From NCBI RefSeq assembly GCF_000009765.2, contig NC_003155.5:7192001-7256000 (forward strand): a DNA stretch of 64,000 nucleotides, given 5' to 3'. Below, in pieces: positions 18,553 to 26,777 of this stretch. The notes under the pieces are model-generated. The model ran no database searches and had not been told where the DNA came from. It saw only the letters and a program-made list of their open reading frames with translations. The position numbers were made by a program, and so were the translations under genes. This stretch comes from Streptomyces avermitilis MA-4680 = NBRC 14893. GTDB lineage: Bacteria > Actinomycetota > Actinomycetes > Streptomycetales > Streptomycetaceae. Position 1 is the first letter of the stretch; every line of letters begins with the position of its first letter.

Positions 18553-20469
18553 TCACCGAAGGCCGGAGATCGGCCTGCCGTCCGCCAGGACCCCCTTGAG
18601 CCCGGCCCGGGCTCCCCGCTCGGTCCGCACGGTGAGCAGGTTGCCCTCAGCGGCCCCGTCGATGCCGCCCGTCGCCCGGATCGAGGCCGTGTCCGAACTG
18701 CCCGCGGCCAGCAAGTACCACGCCCCCGTCCCCGACTTCCACAACACCCCCGCCAGCACATGCGGATCCCGCGCACCGCACGCCGGCGAGTCCTCGGCCT
18801 TCGCCGCGACCGCCCCGTACGCCCCGCCCGGCGTGTGGAACTGCGCCAGCACCCGCGTACCGCCGCCCCGCCAGGTGTCGGCCCGCGTGCACACCCACCC
18901 CGCCGACCCGCTCCCGTCCGGCAACGCCTGCTGCGCGAACTGCCAGGCGTTCACGGACCGCACGCCCTGCGAGCGCACCGAGGCGAGCGAGCAGGCGAAC
19001 GGGGCCCAGGAGTGCAGCGCCGCCGTGCGCGACGCCTCCCGGGGTGCCGAGGGCCGCCCCGTGGTGAGGTGGGCCGGGATCAGCTCGCCGAGGTCGGTCA
19101 GCAGCCGCGTACCCGAACCGTCCGTCAGCTGAAGCGCGTTCCACGAGGTGCACGCGCCGGTCCGCTGGGCGGAGCCGGCCAGTGGCGCGGCGACACCGTC
19201 GGTCAGGTTCAGGTCCATCGCGCCGGACGCCGGCTTCATCAGGTCCCGCTCGGCCGCCCCGGTCACCCAGGGAGCCGTCAGATAGCGGACGTTGCCGTCG
19301 GCCCGGCCGAGCACCAGCGCCTCGGCCTCGGCCCCGCTCGCCCCGTCGACCCGCGCGAAGTCGAGCGCGGCGGCGCCCGTGCCGTCCTTCGGCTCGGCGT
19401 AGCGGGCGATGCGCAGTCCGTCGTACAGCAGCACCACGTGCGCGGAGTCGACGTCGCCCGCGTACAGCAGCTGGGGCGGGCCGGCCGGGGCACCCGACGG
19501 GGTGCCGGGCGTCGCCGACACCCGCACGGCCTCGCCCGGCCGCGCCCACACCGCGAGCGCGCGCCGCAGCAGCGCGGTGTCGCCGGTGCGGTCGCCGCGC
19601 GCGGGCCACACGGAGAAGTCGGTACGCGCGGACGTCTTCCACGCGGTGGCCGCCGTCTTCGTCAGCCGGGCCGGATCCAGGGCGGCCCGCGCCGCCGGGT
19701 TCTCCGCGTACGACGGCGCGGCGGCACCGTCCGGAGCCCAGCCGCCGCCGGGCAGCCCCAGCAGGGCGCCGCACACGGCGACGGCCGCCGCGGCGGCGAG
19801 CGCGGCCTTCATGTGCTGCCTGCGCCGCATCAGATCGGTGGGCCGCGCGTGCAGCGAGCAGGGGTCGAACTCGGGGGAGTCGAGCAGCGCGTCGGGGGCG
19901 GGCACCTTCGCCGCCTCGGCGATCGCCGCCGCCGGGTCCGCGACGCCCGCCGCGTCGAGCACCCGGCGCACGCTGTCCTCGGAAAGTTTCTCCAGGCCAC
20001 GCAGCACATGGGCGGCGCGGGCCGGCCCCGACAGGGCGGACAGGCGCTGGTCCAGGGCGAGTTCGTCGGCACCCCCCGAGCGCGGGAAGAGCCGCAGGCC
20101 CCACACCTGGGGCAGCAGCGGCGGCAGCTGGGAGCGCTTCGGCCACGCCATGCGCCCGAGCGGCAGGCCCGCCTCCAGCGCCGTACGCACGACGTGCAGG
20201 CGTACGAGGGCGTACCCCGGGTCGCCGTCGCGGCCCTTGGCCTGCGCGGGGATCACGGCCGCGGACGTACGGCCGCGGGGCAGGGCCCGCTGGGTGAGGG
20301 CGTGCGCGGTCAGTACCCGCCGGTTGCGGCCCAGGCTCGGCGGCAGCACCAGATAGGCGAGGCGGACGAGTCGCGGGTAGTGCTCGACGAGCGCGGCCTC
20401 GGCCTGCTCGACGTCGACGACCGGTCCGGAGGCGGGGGTGGGGCGCGGGGCGACATCCTGTGACTGCAC
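18553..20469 (-). CDS. Membrane protein with degenerate sigma-factor-like N-terminus and large extracytoplasmic domain
   Basis: I do not recognise this as a named family. The protein has 638 residues. Residues 20-60 (ALVEHYPRLVRLAYLVL, then LTAHALTQRAL) look like region 2 of an ECF sigma factor. Residues 145-187 (ALSGPARAAHVLRGLEKLS, then VRRVLDAAG) look like region 4. One membrane span follows at about 219-240 after a basic stretch (MRRRQHMK), then about 400 residues outside the membrane with a Trp- and Cys-containing beta-like pattern (TGACTSWNALQLTDGSGTR). The start is a GTG with a weak ribosome site. Its orientation and the 157-base gap to the TPR gene upstream allow independent transcription. 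It could be a membrane-held regulator or an enzyme scaffold that lost sigma activity. Confidence 0.7.
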   Translation of the reverse strand: MQSQDVAPRPTPASGPVVDVEQAEAALVEHYPRLVRLAYLVLPPSLGRNRRVLTAHALTQRALPRGRTSAAVIPAQAKGRDGDPGYALVRLHVVRTALEAGLPLGRMAWPKRSQLPPLLPQVWGLRLFPRSGGADELALDQRLSALSGPARAAHVLRGLEKLSEDSVRRVLDAAGVADPAAAIAEAAKVPAPDALLDSPEFDPCSLHARPTDLMRRRQHMKAALAAAAAVAVCGALLGLPGGGWAPDGAAAPSYAENPAARAALDPARLTKTAATAWKTSARTDFSVWPARGDRTGDTALLRRALAVWARPGEAVRVSATPGTPSGAPAGPPQLLYAGDVDSAHVVLLYDGLRIARYAEPKDGTGAAALDFARVDGASGAEAEALVLGRADGNVRYLTAPWVTGAAERDLMKPASGAMDLNLTDGVAAPLAGSAQRTGACTSWNALQLTDGSGTRLLTDLGELIPAHLTTGRPSAPREASRTAALHSWAPFACSLASVRSQGVRSVNAWQFAQQALPDGSGSAGWVCTRADTWRGGGTRVLAQFHTPGGAYGAVAAKAEDSPACGARDPHVLAGVLWKSGTGAWYLLAAGSSDTASIRATGGIDGAAEGNLLTVRTERGARAGLKGVLADGRPISGLR

Positions 20470-20524
20470 GTTCAGCAGAACGAGCGAATCGTTGGATGGT
20501 CACCTGGCCCCCCGCCACCTGCCG

Positions 20525-20597
20525 GGACGCCGCCGGGCCGCGAGATGCGGTGGCGGTGGGACGCCGCCGGGGCCGCGAGATGCGGTGCCGGTGGGCG
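20525..20597. repeat. Two tandem copies of a ~36-base unit
   Basis: A unit containing gacgccgccgg, gccgcgagatgcggtg and cggtgg occurs twice head to tail, with a single-base insertion and two or three mismatches. It lies about 30 bases beyond the stop of the TPR gene and upstream of the sigma-like membrane protein gene. Confidence 0.75.
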
Positions 20598-20626
20598 CCC
20601 TCATGGGTCCCGGGGCGGGCGGCGGC

Positions 20627-21130
20627 TCAGTCCTCCGGCTCCACGAGCAGCCGCGCGTAGTTCGCCATCGACCGCTGGTAGCGCGGCAGATGGGGCGCGA
20701 GGGCACCCAGTACGAGGGACAGGCCCTCGCGTTCGCGGCCGAGGTCGGCCAGGCACAGGGCCAGACAGGCGCGTACGGCGTCGTCCAACTCGTCGGACGG
20801 GCCCTCCAGTTCGGGAGTGAGGAGCTTGACGCCCTCCTCCGCCTGCCCGATGTTGCGCAGCGAACTGGAGAGCTGGATCTTCGCCCGCCGCCCCCGGTAG
20901 CCGCTCAGGCCGCGCGCCAGCGCCTCCCGGTACAGCGGCACCGCCTTGTCCGAGTGGCCCGTCGAGTCCCAGGCGCAGGCCTGCTCGAAGGGGCCGAAGG
21001 GGCTGTCGGCCGGCAGTTCGGCGACGAGGGCGTCGACCACCGCGCGGAAGTCCGCCGCGTCCTTTTCGGCGTAGTCGTCGAAGGTGGCCCATGCGGCCGC
21101 GACCCGCTCGTCCCAGTTCTCAGTCGTCAC
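20627..21130 (-). CDS. Tetratricopeptide-repeat protein
   Basis: The protein has 167 residues and is acidic and helical. Three or so TPR-like units are visible: FGPFEQACAWDSTGHSDKAVPLYREAL, IQLSSSLRNIGQAEEGVKLL and VRACLALCLADLGREREGLSLVL. This matches a family of small actinobacterial TPR proteins without catalytic residues, probably adaptors in protein interactions. I chose the GTG at 21130 because GAAGGTGG stands at the right distance; the GTG nine bases further upstream would have the ribosome site overlapping it. The two genes on its sides are on the same strand but not tightly linked. Confidence 0.85.
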   Translation of the reverse strand: MTTENWDERVAAAWATFDDYAEKDAADFRAVVDALVAELPADSPFGPFEQACAWDSTGHSDKAVPLYREALARGLSGYRGRRAKIQLSSSLRNIGQAEEGVKLLTPELEGPSDELDDAVRACLALCLADLGREREGLSLVLGALAPHLPRYQRSMANYARLLVEPED

Positions 21131-21195
21131 GGGCCCCACCTTCGCACAGGTGTACCCGTGACGACATCGCGTTTACGTGCTCTGGGAACCGGCGC

Positions 21196-24100
21196 CTACC
21201 CGAGCTTCCAGCCGCTGAACTCCACGGTCCCGCGCGCCCCGCTCCCGCCGTTCGTCGCGCTCATGAACAGCCCGACGTCCTGGGTGTCCGCCGCCCCCGG
21301 CACGCGCACCGTCGCCACCGTCCGCCAGGTCGCCCCGTCGTCCGTCGAACAGGCGCCGGTGTACGAGCCCTCGGCCCGCGTCAGCCGCAGCAGCACCGGC
21401 GCCTTGATCCCGGTGATCCGCTTGTACGTGTCGAGCGTGCCGTCGCCGTTGGTGTCGTACGAGAGCACGACTCCGTTGGCCGGAGTGACCGCGAGGTCGA
21501 GGAAGCCCGCCGAACCGGGCGTGGCGAGGCTGTCCCGGACCACGATCCCCGCCCGCGCCCAGGCACCCGTGACGGCCTGCGCGTCCACCTTCACCGTGAC
21601 CGAGCCCCCGTCCCGCAGGGCCTTCGCCCGGTACGCCGTGCCGAACTCCGCCGTCCCTTTCCACAGGTCCGCGCCCGCCCCGTCGATCGCGAACCGGTCG
21701 CCGAGCTGTCCGATGACGGCCGCGTTGTTCGTGTACGTCTTCCAGCCCGCGGCGAGCGGCCCCGCCTCGAAGAGGGTGCCGTCGAACGCGCCGCTGACCC
21801 GGTCCTCGCCCGTGGGGCCGTACGTCACCGTGATCGTGTACGGCAGCGGACGCAGCGGCCGGTCCAGGGGGGTGCCGGGTGCGCTCGCCCGCCAGCGGAC
21901 GGTGCCGGACCCGGCGGCCGGCACTCCGGCCAGGGACGTCGGCCCCTGCGGCTCGGCGTCGATGCCGGTGAGCGCGAAGTCGACGCGGCCGGTGGACCGC
22001 AGCCCGTTGACGTTGGTGAAGACGGCCGTCACGCGCGCGTGCCCGCCGGGCGGGAAGGCGGCGGGTTCGGCGGTGACCTTCAGGGAGCCCTGGTAGGGCG
22101 CCCGCGCCAGGACGTCACGCACCCGCGCGGCCGTCCGGTACGGATCGCCCACCGGCCGCAGCGGATAGTCCTTGCGCTCCCGCGTCCACGGCTCCTCCAC
22201 CGCGAACCAGTCCACGGCCGCGGGCGGCGTCCCCGTGGCGAGCGCGTCCGCCAGCGCGTCCAGCCACTTCTTCCAGCGCGGGAGATAGAAGTCGGCCATC
22301 AGACCGTTCCACTCCCGGCCCGCGTACTCGTGCAGATCACCCGCGTCGGAGGTGGCGCGCCCGCCCCACACCGTGAGGAGCACCTTGGCGGTCCGCTCGA
22401 ACTCGGCGCGTTCGCCGGCGTCGGTGGCGAGCAGCCGCGCGTCGTTGATCCAGGGCCCGAGCAGGAACGCCGGGTGGGTGCCCGTGACCTCGTCCGACAG
22501 GCCCATGAGCCGCAGCCACAGCGTGGCCAGCGAGGTGAAGGCGGCCGCGTCCTTCCTGGCGTACGCGGCCCGCAACAGCGGCAGATACTGGCGGCTGCGG
22601 TGCGCGAGCGCCTGCCGGGCGACGTCCACCAGGTCGTAGGTGTACGCGGCGCTGCCCCGCAGCCCGCCCGCCACCCCGAGCAGTCCGCTGAGCGCCGCGT
22701 CGAAGCGGCCGGGATCGTAGGTGAGGGCGCGCGGCGCGTACTCGGCGGCGCGGTTCGCGGCCAGGTCCGGGCGGGCGCAGAACAGCGAGTCGTGCGCGTC
22801 GCTGCGCTCGACGGCGTGCTGCTGGTAGGCGGTGTCGTGCAGGGCCCGCCAGGCCTTCTGGGCCGAGGCGTCGCGTCCGCCGTACCGGAAGTCGGCGTAC
22901 GACGAGAACCAGGCCGCGCGGTCGATCTTCCCGGCGCTCCACGCCAGTTCGGAGAACAGCTCGAAGGCCGCCGGGTCGCGGTCGGCCGCCTCCGGAAGGT
23001 ACGCGGTCCCGGCGAGCGCGCTGCCCGCCTTGTCCCGCCAGGCGAAGAACTTCTCGTTCCAGAGGTGCGCGCGGGCGCCGATCGTCGTACGGCCGCCGAA
23101 GTTGGGGATCGTGCCGAACGCGTACGGGGTGCCGCCCCAGTCCTTCTCCCGGTCGGTGACGCTCGTGTAGCGGTCGGAGACGCCGTCGACGATCAGCATC
23201 TTCTTCTTGTCGATGGCGTCGAGGAGGGCGGGCAGCGGATTGGCCTCCCAGCCCAGGATCACCCAGGTCGCCCCGGGGTGGGCGGCCTGGAGGGCTTTCT
23301 CCACGCCGCGGGCCGCGCCCGGCACGGGCACGTCGCCGGCCGTGCCGCCCTCGTGCAGCAGGTCCATCTTGAAGTGGGCGGCCTTCCCGAAGACGTCCTT
23401 CTGGTGGCGGTAGAAGGACTTGGCGACCGCGGCGAAGGAGGCGGTGCGCGGGTCCAGCCAGTCCGGACGTTCGAAGCCGTGCCAGATGCCCTGCGGGACG
23501 ACATGGGCGTCACCGCCGTTGCGCTCCACGAAGCCCTTGGGGACGTGCCCGTAGTAGCCGGGCAGGACGGGCGCCATGCCGAGCGCGCGCAGCCGGTCGC
23601 AGATGCGGCGGCCCAGCCCGGCGCGTTCGGCGATCAGTTCGGGGGAGAGCGGGCCGCCGTACCCGGAGAGGTTCTGCAACAGCCACCACGGCTGGTGCGA
23701 GGGCGCGGGCAGCCAGGCGCGGGCCTCGGTGTCGGAGTAGCCGAAGTCCTTCAGGACCCGGTGGTAGACGGCCTCCGTGCCCGCGATCACCATCACCTCG
23801 TTGCAGCCGTGCAGCGCGAGGAGGTCGATCTGGTGCTCCCAGTACGACCAGTCCGCGTACGGGGCCGTGTAGCCGTCGTTGGTGTCGTTGAGCGCGAAGC
23901 GGTGGGACAGGGCGGTGGACCGTTCGAGGGGGCGCGCGGGCGCGGGCAGTCTCCGGGGCAGGTCCAGCTGGCCGCCGTTCCACGCGAGGTGCGCCCCGCA
24001 CACGTACTTCAGGTACCAGTGGACCCCGGTGAGCAGCACGGCCGGTGTCGTACCCGACACCTGGATGCGCCCTGTGCCGCCGGTGACCCGGAAACGGTCG

Positions 24101-24312
24101 CGCCCGCGGGTCCGGCCGACCAGACTGAGCCGGAACTGTCCGGCATGCCCGGGCAGCAGCCGATTGAGCGCGGAGCGTGCGGGAGCCGTATCCAAGGCGG
24201 GGCCCTCGCCGGGGCTCTCAGTGGCGTGGGCCGGAATCGCCGTTCCCAGGGTGGTTCCGAGGCCGATTGCACCGGCTGTGCCCAGCACCGTACGTCGCGA
24301 CGGACCGTTCAT
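21196..24312 (-). CDS. Secreted alpha-N-acetylglucosaminidase, GH89 (NAGLU family)
   Basis: The protein has 1038 residues. The N-terminus SRRTVLGTAGAIGLG resembles a twin-arginine signal. The family core is recognisable: FALNDTNDGYTAPYADWSYW, LALHGCNEVMVIAGTEAVYH, then WWLLQNLSGYGGPLS and LGRRICDRLRALGMAPVLPGYYGHVP. Bacterial and human GH89 enzymes remove terminal alpha-linked GlcNAc from glycans such as heparan-type chains or mucin oligosaccharides. After about residue 750 there is an immunoglobulin-like stretch and a C-terminal jelly-roll domain with a calcium-type loop (DTNGDGTLDT) and DDGATWRTVATV, probably for carbohydrate binding. It stands alone without sugar transporters next to it. 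The ATG at 24312 precedes a 112-base gap to the divergent lipoprotein gene. Confidence 0.92.
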   Translation of the reverse strand: MNGPSRRTVLGTAGAIGLGTTLGTAIPAHATESPGEGPALDTAPARSALNRLLPGHAGQFRLSLVGRTRGRDRFRVTGGTGRIQVSGTTPAVLLTGVHWYLKYVCGAHLAWNGGQLDLPRRLPAPARPLERSTALSHRFALNDTNDGYTAPYADWSYWEHQIDLLALHGCNEVMVIAGTEAVYHRVLKDFGYSDTEARAWLPAPSHQPWWLLQNLSGYGGPLSPELIAERAGLGRRICDRLRALGMAPVLPGYYGHVPKGFVERNGGDAHVVPQGIWHGFERPDWLDPRTASFAAVAKSFYRHQKDVFGKAAHFKMDLLHEGGTAGDVPVPGAARGVEKALQAAHPGATWVILGWEANPLPALLDAIDKKKMLIVDGVSDRYTSVTDREKDWGGTPYAFGTIPNFGGRTTIGARAHLWNEKFFAWRDKAGSALAGTAYLPEAADRDPAAFELFSELAWSAGKIDRAAWFSSYADFRYGGRDASAQKAWRALHDTAYQQHAVERSDAHDSLFCARPDLAANRAAEYAPRALTYDPGRFDAALSGLLGVAGGLRGSAAYTYDLVDVARQALAHRSRQYLPLLRAAYARKDAAAFTSLATLWLRLMGLSDEVTGTHPAFLLGPWINDARLLATDAGERAEFERTAKVLLTVWGGRATSDAGDLHEYAGREWNGLMADFYLPRWKKWLDALADALATGTPPAAVDWFAVEEPWTRERKDYPLRPVGDPYRTAARVRDVLARAPYQGSLKVTAEPAAFPPGGHARVTAVFTNVNGLRSTGRVDFALTGIDAEPQGPTSLAGVPAAGSGTVRWRASAPGTPLDRPLRPLPYTITVTYGPTGEDRVSGAFDGTLFEAGPLAAGWKTYTNNAAVIGQLGDRFAIDGAGADLWKGTAEFGTAYRAKALRDGGSVTVKVDAQAVTGAWARAGIVVRDSLATPGSAGFLDLAVTPANGVVLSYDTNGDGTLDTYKRITGIKAPVLLRLTRAEGSYTGACSTDDGATWRTVATVRVPGAADTQDVGLFMSATNGGSGARGTVEFSGWKLG

Positions 24313-24424
24313 CTGTGTGCCCCCTGTGTCGACAGGTGCGGCACGCTAACGGGACGGACGTCCGTGCTCAACGGTGCGCACGGAGCTGGCGAGATCATGT
24401 CGCCTGAAGGGACCGGAGGATCAC

Positions 24425-24892
24425 ATGAGGTTGACGCGAGAGAAGCTGGTGGCCGGAGCTGCCGTCGCCCTGCTGGCACTGACCGGGTGCGGCGGGTCGA
24501 GCGGGTCGGACGACGGCGCCGCGAAGGCGGTTCCGGCGACGGCGACCGGCAGCCTGGAGGACCTGGCGGCCGAGGTGAAGTGCAAGCCCGACATCCAGAC
24601 GGACGCCGACGAGATCCGGCAGGCCGTCTGCAAGAGCACCTCCAGGAAGTTCATCCTCGCCACCTTCGCCACCGACCGCGGCCAGCGCGAGTGGCTCAAC
24701 GAGGCCAAGGACTACGGCGGGTTCTACCTCGTCGGCGCCAAGTGGGTCGCCGTCGGGGACCAGAAGGTGGTCAAGACGCTGCGCGGACAGCTCGGCGGGA
24801 CCATGGAGGAGGGAACTTCGCACGCCTCGCACAGCTCGGGCACCGGCAGTGACGCGAGCCATGAGGGCACGCACTCGGGTCACAGCGGCTGA
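24425..24892 (+). CDS. Small lipoprotein with His/Ser-rich tail
   Basis: The protein has 155 residues. A lipobox-type signal (LLALTGCGGSSGSDD) implies membrane anchoring through Cys about residue 20. The body has a pair of cysteines (EVKCKPDIQ and AVCKSTSRK) that may form a disulphide, then a compact domain. The last 28 residues are His/Ser/Gly-rich (SHASHSSGTGSDASHEGTHS), which could bind metal but may only be a linker. GGAGGA sits eight bases before the ATG; an in-frame ATG at 24374 has no ribosome site. It diverges from the GH89 gene. No specific function is recognised. Confidence 0.82.
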   Translation: MRLTREKLVAGAAVALLALTGCGGSSGSDDGAAKAVPATATGSLEDLAAEVKCKPDIQTDADEIRQAVCKSTSRKFILATFATDRGQREWLNEAKDYGGFYLVGAKWVAVGDQKVVKTLRGQLGGTMEEGTSHASHSSGTGSDASHEGTHSGHSG

Positions 24893-24926
24893 GGGCTTCG
24901 GCGGACAGCGCTTCGGCGGACAGCGA

Positions 24927-24958
24927 AGGCCGGCGGTGGGAGATCCCACCGCCGGCCT
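24927..24958. terminator. Bidirectional terminator between lipoprotein and DUF1996 genes
   Basis: aggccggcggtggga and tcccaccgccggcct form a perfect 15-base stem with a two-base centre. It lies between two convergent genes and has no T-run. Confidence 0.85.
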
Positions 24959-24981
24959 CCTCATCGGGCGCCGCTATTCGG

Positions 24982-26526
24982 TTACTTGCACTTCTTGCCG
25001 GTGTTGATGCAGTTGACCATCTGGTTCATCACGTTCTCGTCGAAGACGTTGATGAAGTCGTCGTGGTCGGTGCTCGCCTTGTGCAGCTGTTCGGGGAATC
25101 CGTCCACCGCGTAGGCGTTCTTGATCTGACCGTTCTCGATGGTCGGCGCAGGCACGTCGTACACGAGACGCATCGTCAGCTGCGGGATCGCCTTGAACCC
25201 GTTGGCGCAGTTGCCCTGGGCGTCGGCGAAGGCCACGTGCGTACGGTGGTTCGCGCTGTCGATGTTCTGGCCGTCCCAGCAGCTCTGGAAGGCGAACGAG
25301 CGCACCACGCTGCTGCCCTGGGGGCAGATCGGGTACTGCTCGGTCAGCTGCACCTTGTTCTCGAAGCCGGTGCAGCTCCAGTGGGCGTTGGCGTTCGCGA
25401 GACCGTTGGTCAGGGTCTTCGCGTCACCGGTGATGATCCGCAGGAACTTCGGCATCGCGACGACCTTGCTCTTCGCGTTGCCGACGAACTTGATCGAGGC
25501 CTGCTTGGCCTGCTGGATCTGGCCGACGTTGCCTTCCTTGCCACCGCCGTCGTTGTTCTGGTCGAAGTCCTGCGTACCGTTCTGGATACGCACGACCGGC
25601 CAGTAGTACGACGACTTGTCGCCCTGGTTGGAGCAGCTGGTCTGGGCCGCCGCGAACGTGTCGTTGTTGGCGAAGGCGTCGTTCGACTGGTTGCCGACGT
25701 AGTCGTGCAGGTGGTGCGCGCCGTTGGTGACACCGGGCGCCACGATCACGTTGTCGGTGTTGAACTTCTTGTTGGCGTTCACACCGCAGGAACTCGTGAA
25801 CGTGCCGGTCGAGCCACCGCCCTGGGCCCGGGCCTTCGCCTGGACGTTCGCCTGCACCTTGGTGATGTCGACGAAGTCGGCGGCGACGGGGCCGTTGCCG
25901 GCCTGACCGCCGTTGCCCTGCTGCTGGCCGTTGTTCTGGCCGCCGTTCTGCTGCTGGCCACCGTTGTTCTGCTGCTGGCCGCCGTTCTGCTGCTGCCCAC
26001 CGTTGTTCTGCTGCTGACCGTTGTTGTTCTGGCCACCGGCAGTCGTCTGGTTGGCGCCCGATCCGGTACAGGCGGCGAGCGCGTCAAGCGAGTTCGGGGC
26101 GGCGGCACCGACCCGCTTGAAGTCGATCTTGATCCGGCCGATGACCGCGGTCCGCTTCTGCTTGAGCGGGCCGAGGATGGCGTTCTGGACGAAGTTCGCG
26201 TCCTTCGTCTGAGCCTGACGGGTCGAGGCCAGCCGGGCGTACGCCTCGGTGATCTGCTTGTCGAGCGTCGCCAGCTCCTTGTAGACGCCGGACCTGGCGC
26301 CGCGCGGCACCTTGGTGAGCTTCTGGCCGATGTCGGGGCAGCTGATCGTGGCCACCGTGGCGGCGGCGGCTTTCGTGTTGTTCTTCCACGAGTTCGAGTT
26401 CGTCTCGTGGGCAGAAGCGTAGAAATTTGCCCAGATGAGCCCGCCCCCGCCAAGCGCTAGGGCAGCCGATGCGGCGATGGCCTTGTTGGCCAGTGACGAA
26501 CGGCGTTTTCTTGTGTTGCGTCCCAT
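24982..26526 (-). CDS. Secreted DUF1996 protein with a Gln/Asn/Gly repeat linker
   Basis: The protein has 514 residues. A basic N-terminus (MGRNTRKRRSSLANK) and one hydrophobic segment (AIAASAALALGGGGLIW) form a signal peptide or anchor. About residues 55-155 are helical. Residues about 165-212 are almost only Gln, Asn and Gly in repeats such as QQQNNGGQQQNGG. The rest is a DUF1996 domain (DFVDITKVQANVQAKARAQG, SSCGVNANKKFNTDN, HHLHDYVGNQSNDAF, FQSCWDGQNIDSANHRTHVA). DUF1996 occurs in secreted fungal and actinobacterial proteins and has no established activity I can name. AGAGGAG upstream sets the ATG at 26526, rather than a start ten codons earlier. The gene is preceded by an unusually AT-rich interval. 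Confidence 0.88.
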   Translation of the reverse strand: MGRNTRKRRSSLANKAIAASAALALGGGGLIWANFYASAHETNSNSWKNNTKAAAATVATISCPDIGQKLTKVPRGARSGVYKELATLDKQITEAYARLASTRQAQTKDANFVQNAILGPLKQKRTAVIGRIKIDFKRVGAAAPNSLDALAACTGSGANQTTAGGQNNNGQQQNNGGQQQNGGQQQNNGGQQQNGGQNNGQQQGNGGQAGNGPVAADFVDITKVQANVQAKARAQGGGSTGTFTSSCGVNANKKFNTDNVIVAPGVTNGAHHLHDYVGNQSNDAFANNDTFAAAQTSCSNQGDKSSYYWPVVRIQNGTQDFDQNNDGGGKEGNVGQIQQAKQASIKFVGNAKSKVVAMPKFLRIITGDAKTLTNGLANANAHWSCTGFENKVQLTEQYPICPQGSSVVRSFAFQSCWDGQNIDSANHRTHVAFADAQGNCANGFKAIPQLTMRLVYDVPAPTIENGQIKNAYAVDGFPEQLHKASTDHDDFINVFDENVMNQMVNCINTGKKCK

Positions 26527-26639
26527 GGAACTCCTCTGACTTCCTTGCGGGGGCATCGAGGCGCCCGACAGGAGTGAAGCGGCTCCATCTCATACGCACG
26601 GGGCTCCTGAGGTGTTCAGAAACCCTGGAAATTCTTAGA

Positions 26640-26745
26640 AGTTCATGAGGTCATTTCCGGCGCAACGGGGGCAGAAGCCTCCGTTTCAACGGGAGTTGAG
26701 CGGGGTACACCACGTTACTTTGAATTTAATTCAGTGGTGGTCGCT
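26640..26745. promoter_or_regulatory. AT-rich interval upstream of the DUF1996 gene
   Basis: In a window otherwise above 70% GC this stretch holds A/T tracts (tttgaatttaattca and, further left, gaaattcttagaag). An inner palindrome gaatttaattc (26722-26732) lies inside a 6-base dyad caccac/gtggtg (26708-26713 and 26734-26739). It may be the promoter of the DUF1996 gene, or the 3' end of the response-regulator message, which also runs leftward. Confidence 0.45.
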
Positions 26746-26777
26746 CGCTGATCTCCGCGCTGATCTTCTTGGGATCC

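Noticed and set aside
21091..24852. A 1253-codon frame opposite the GH89 gene
   Set aside because: It has arginine- and valine-rich shadow composition, no ribosome site, and would span two genes on the other strand.
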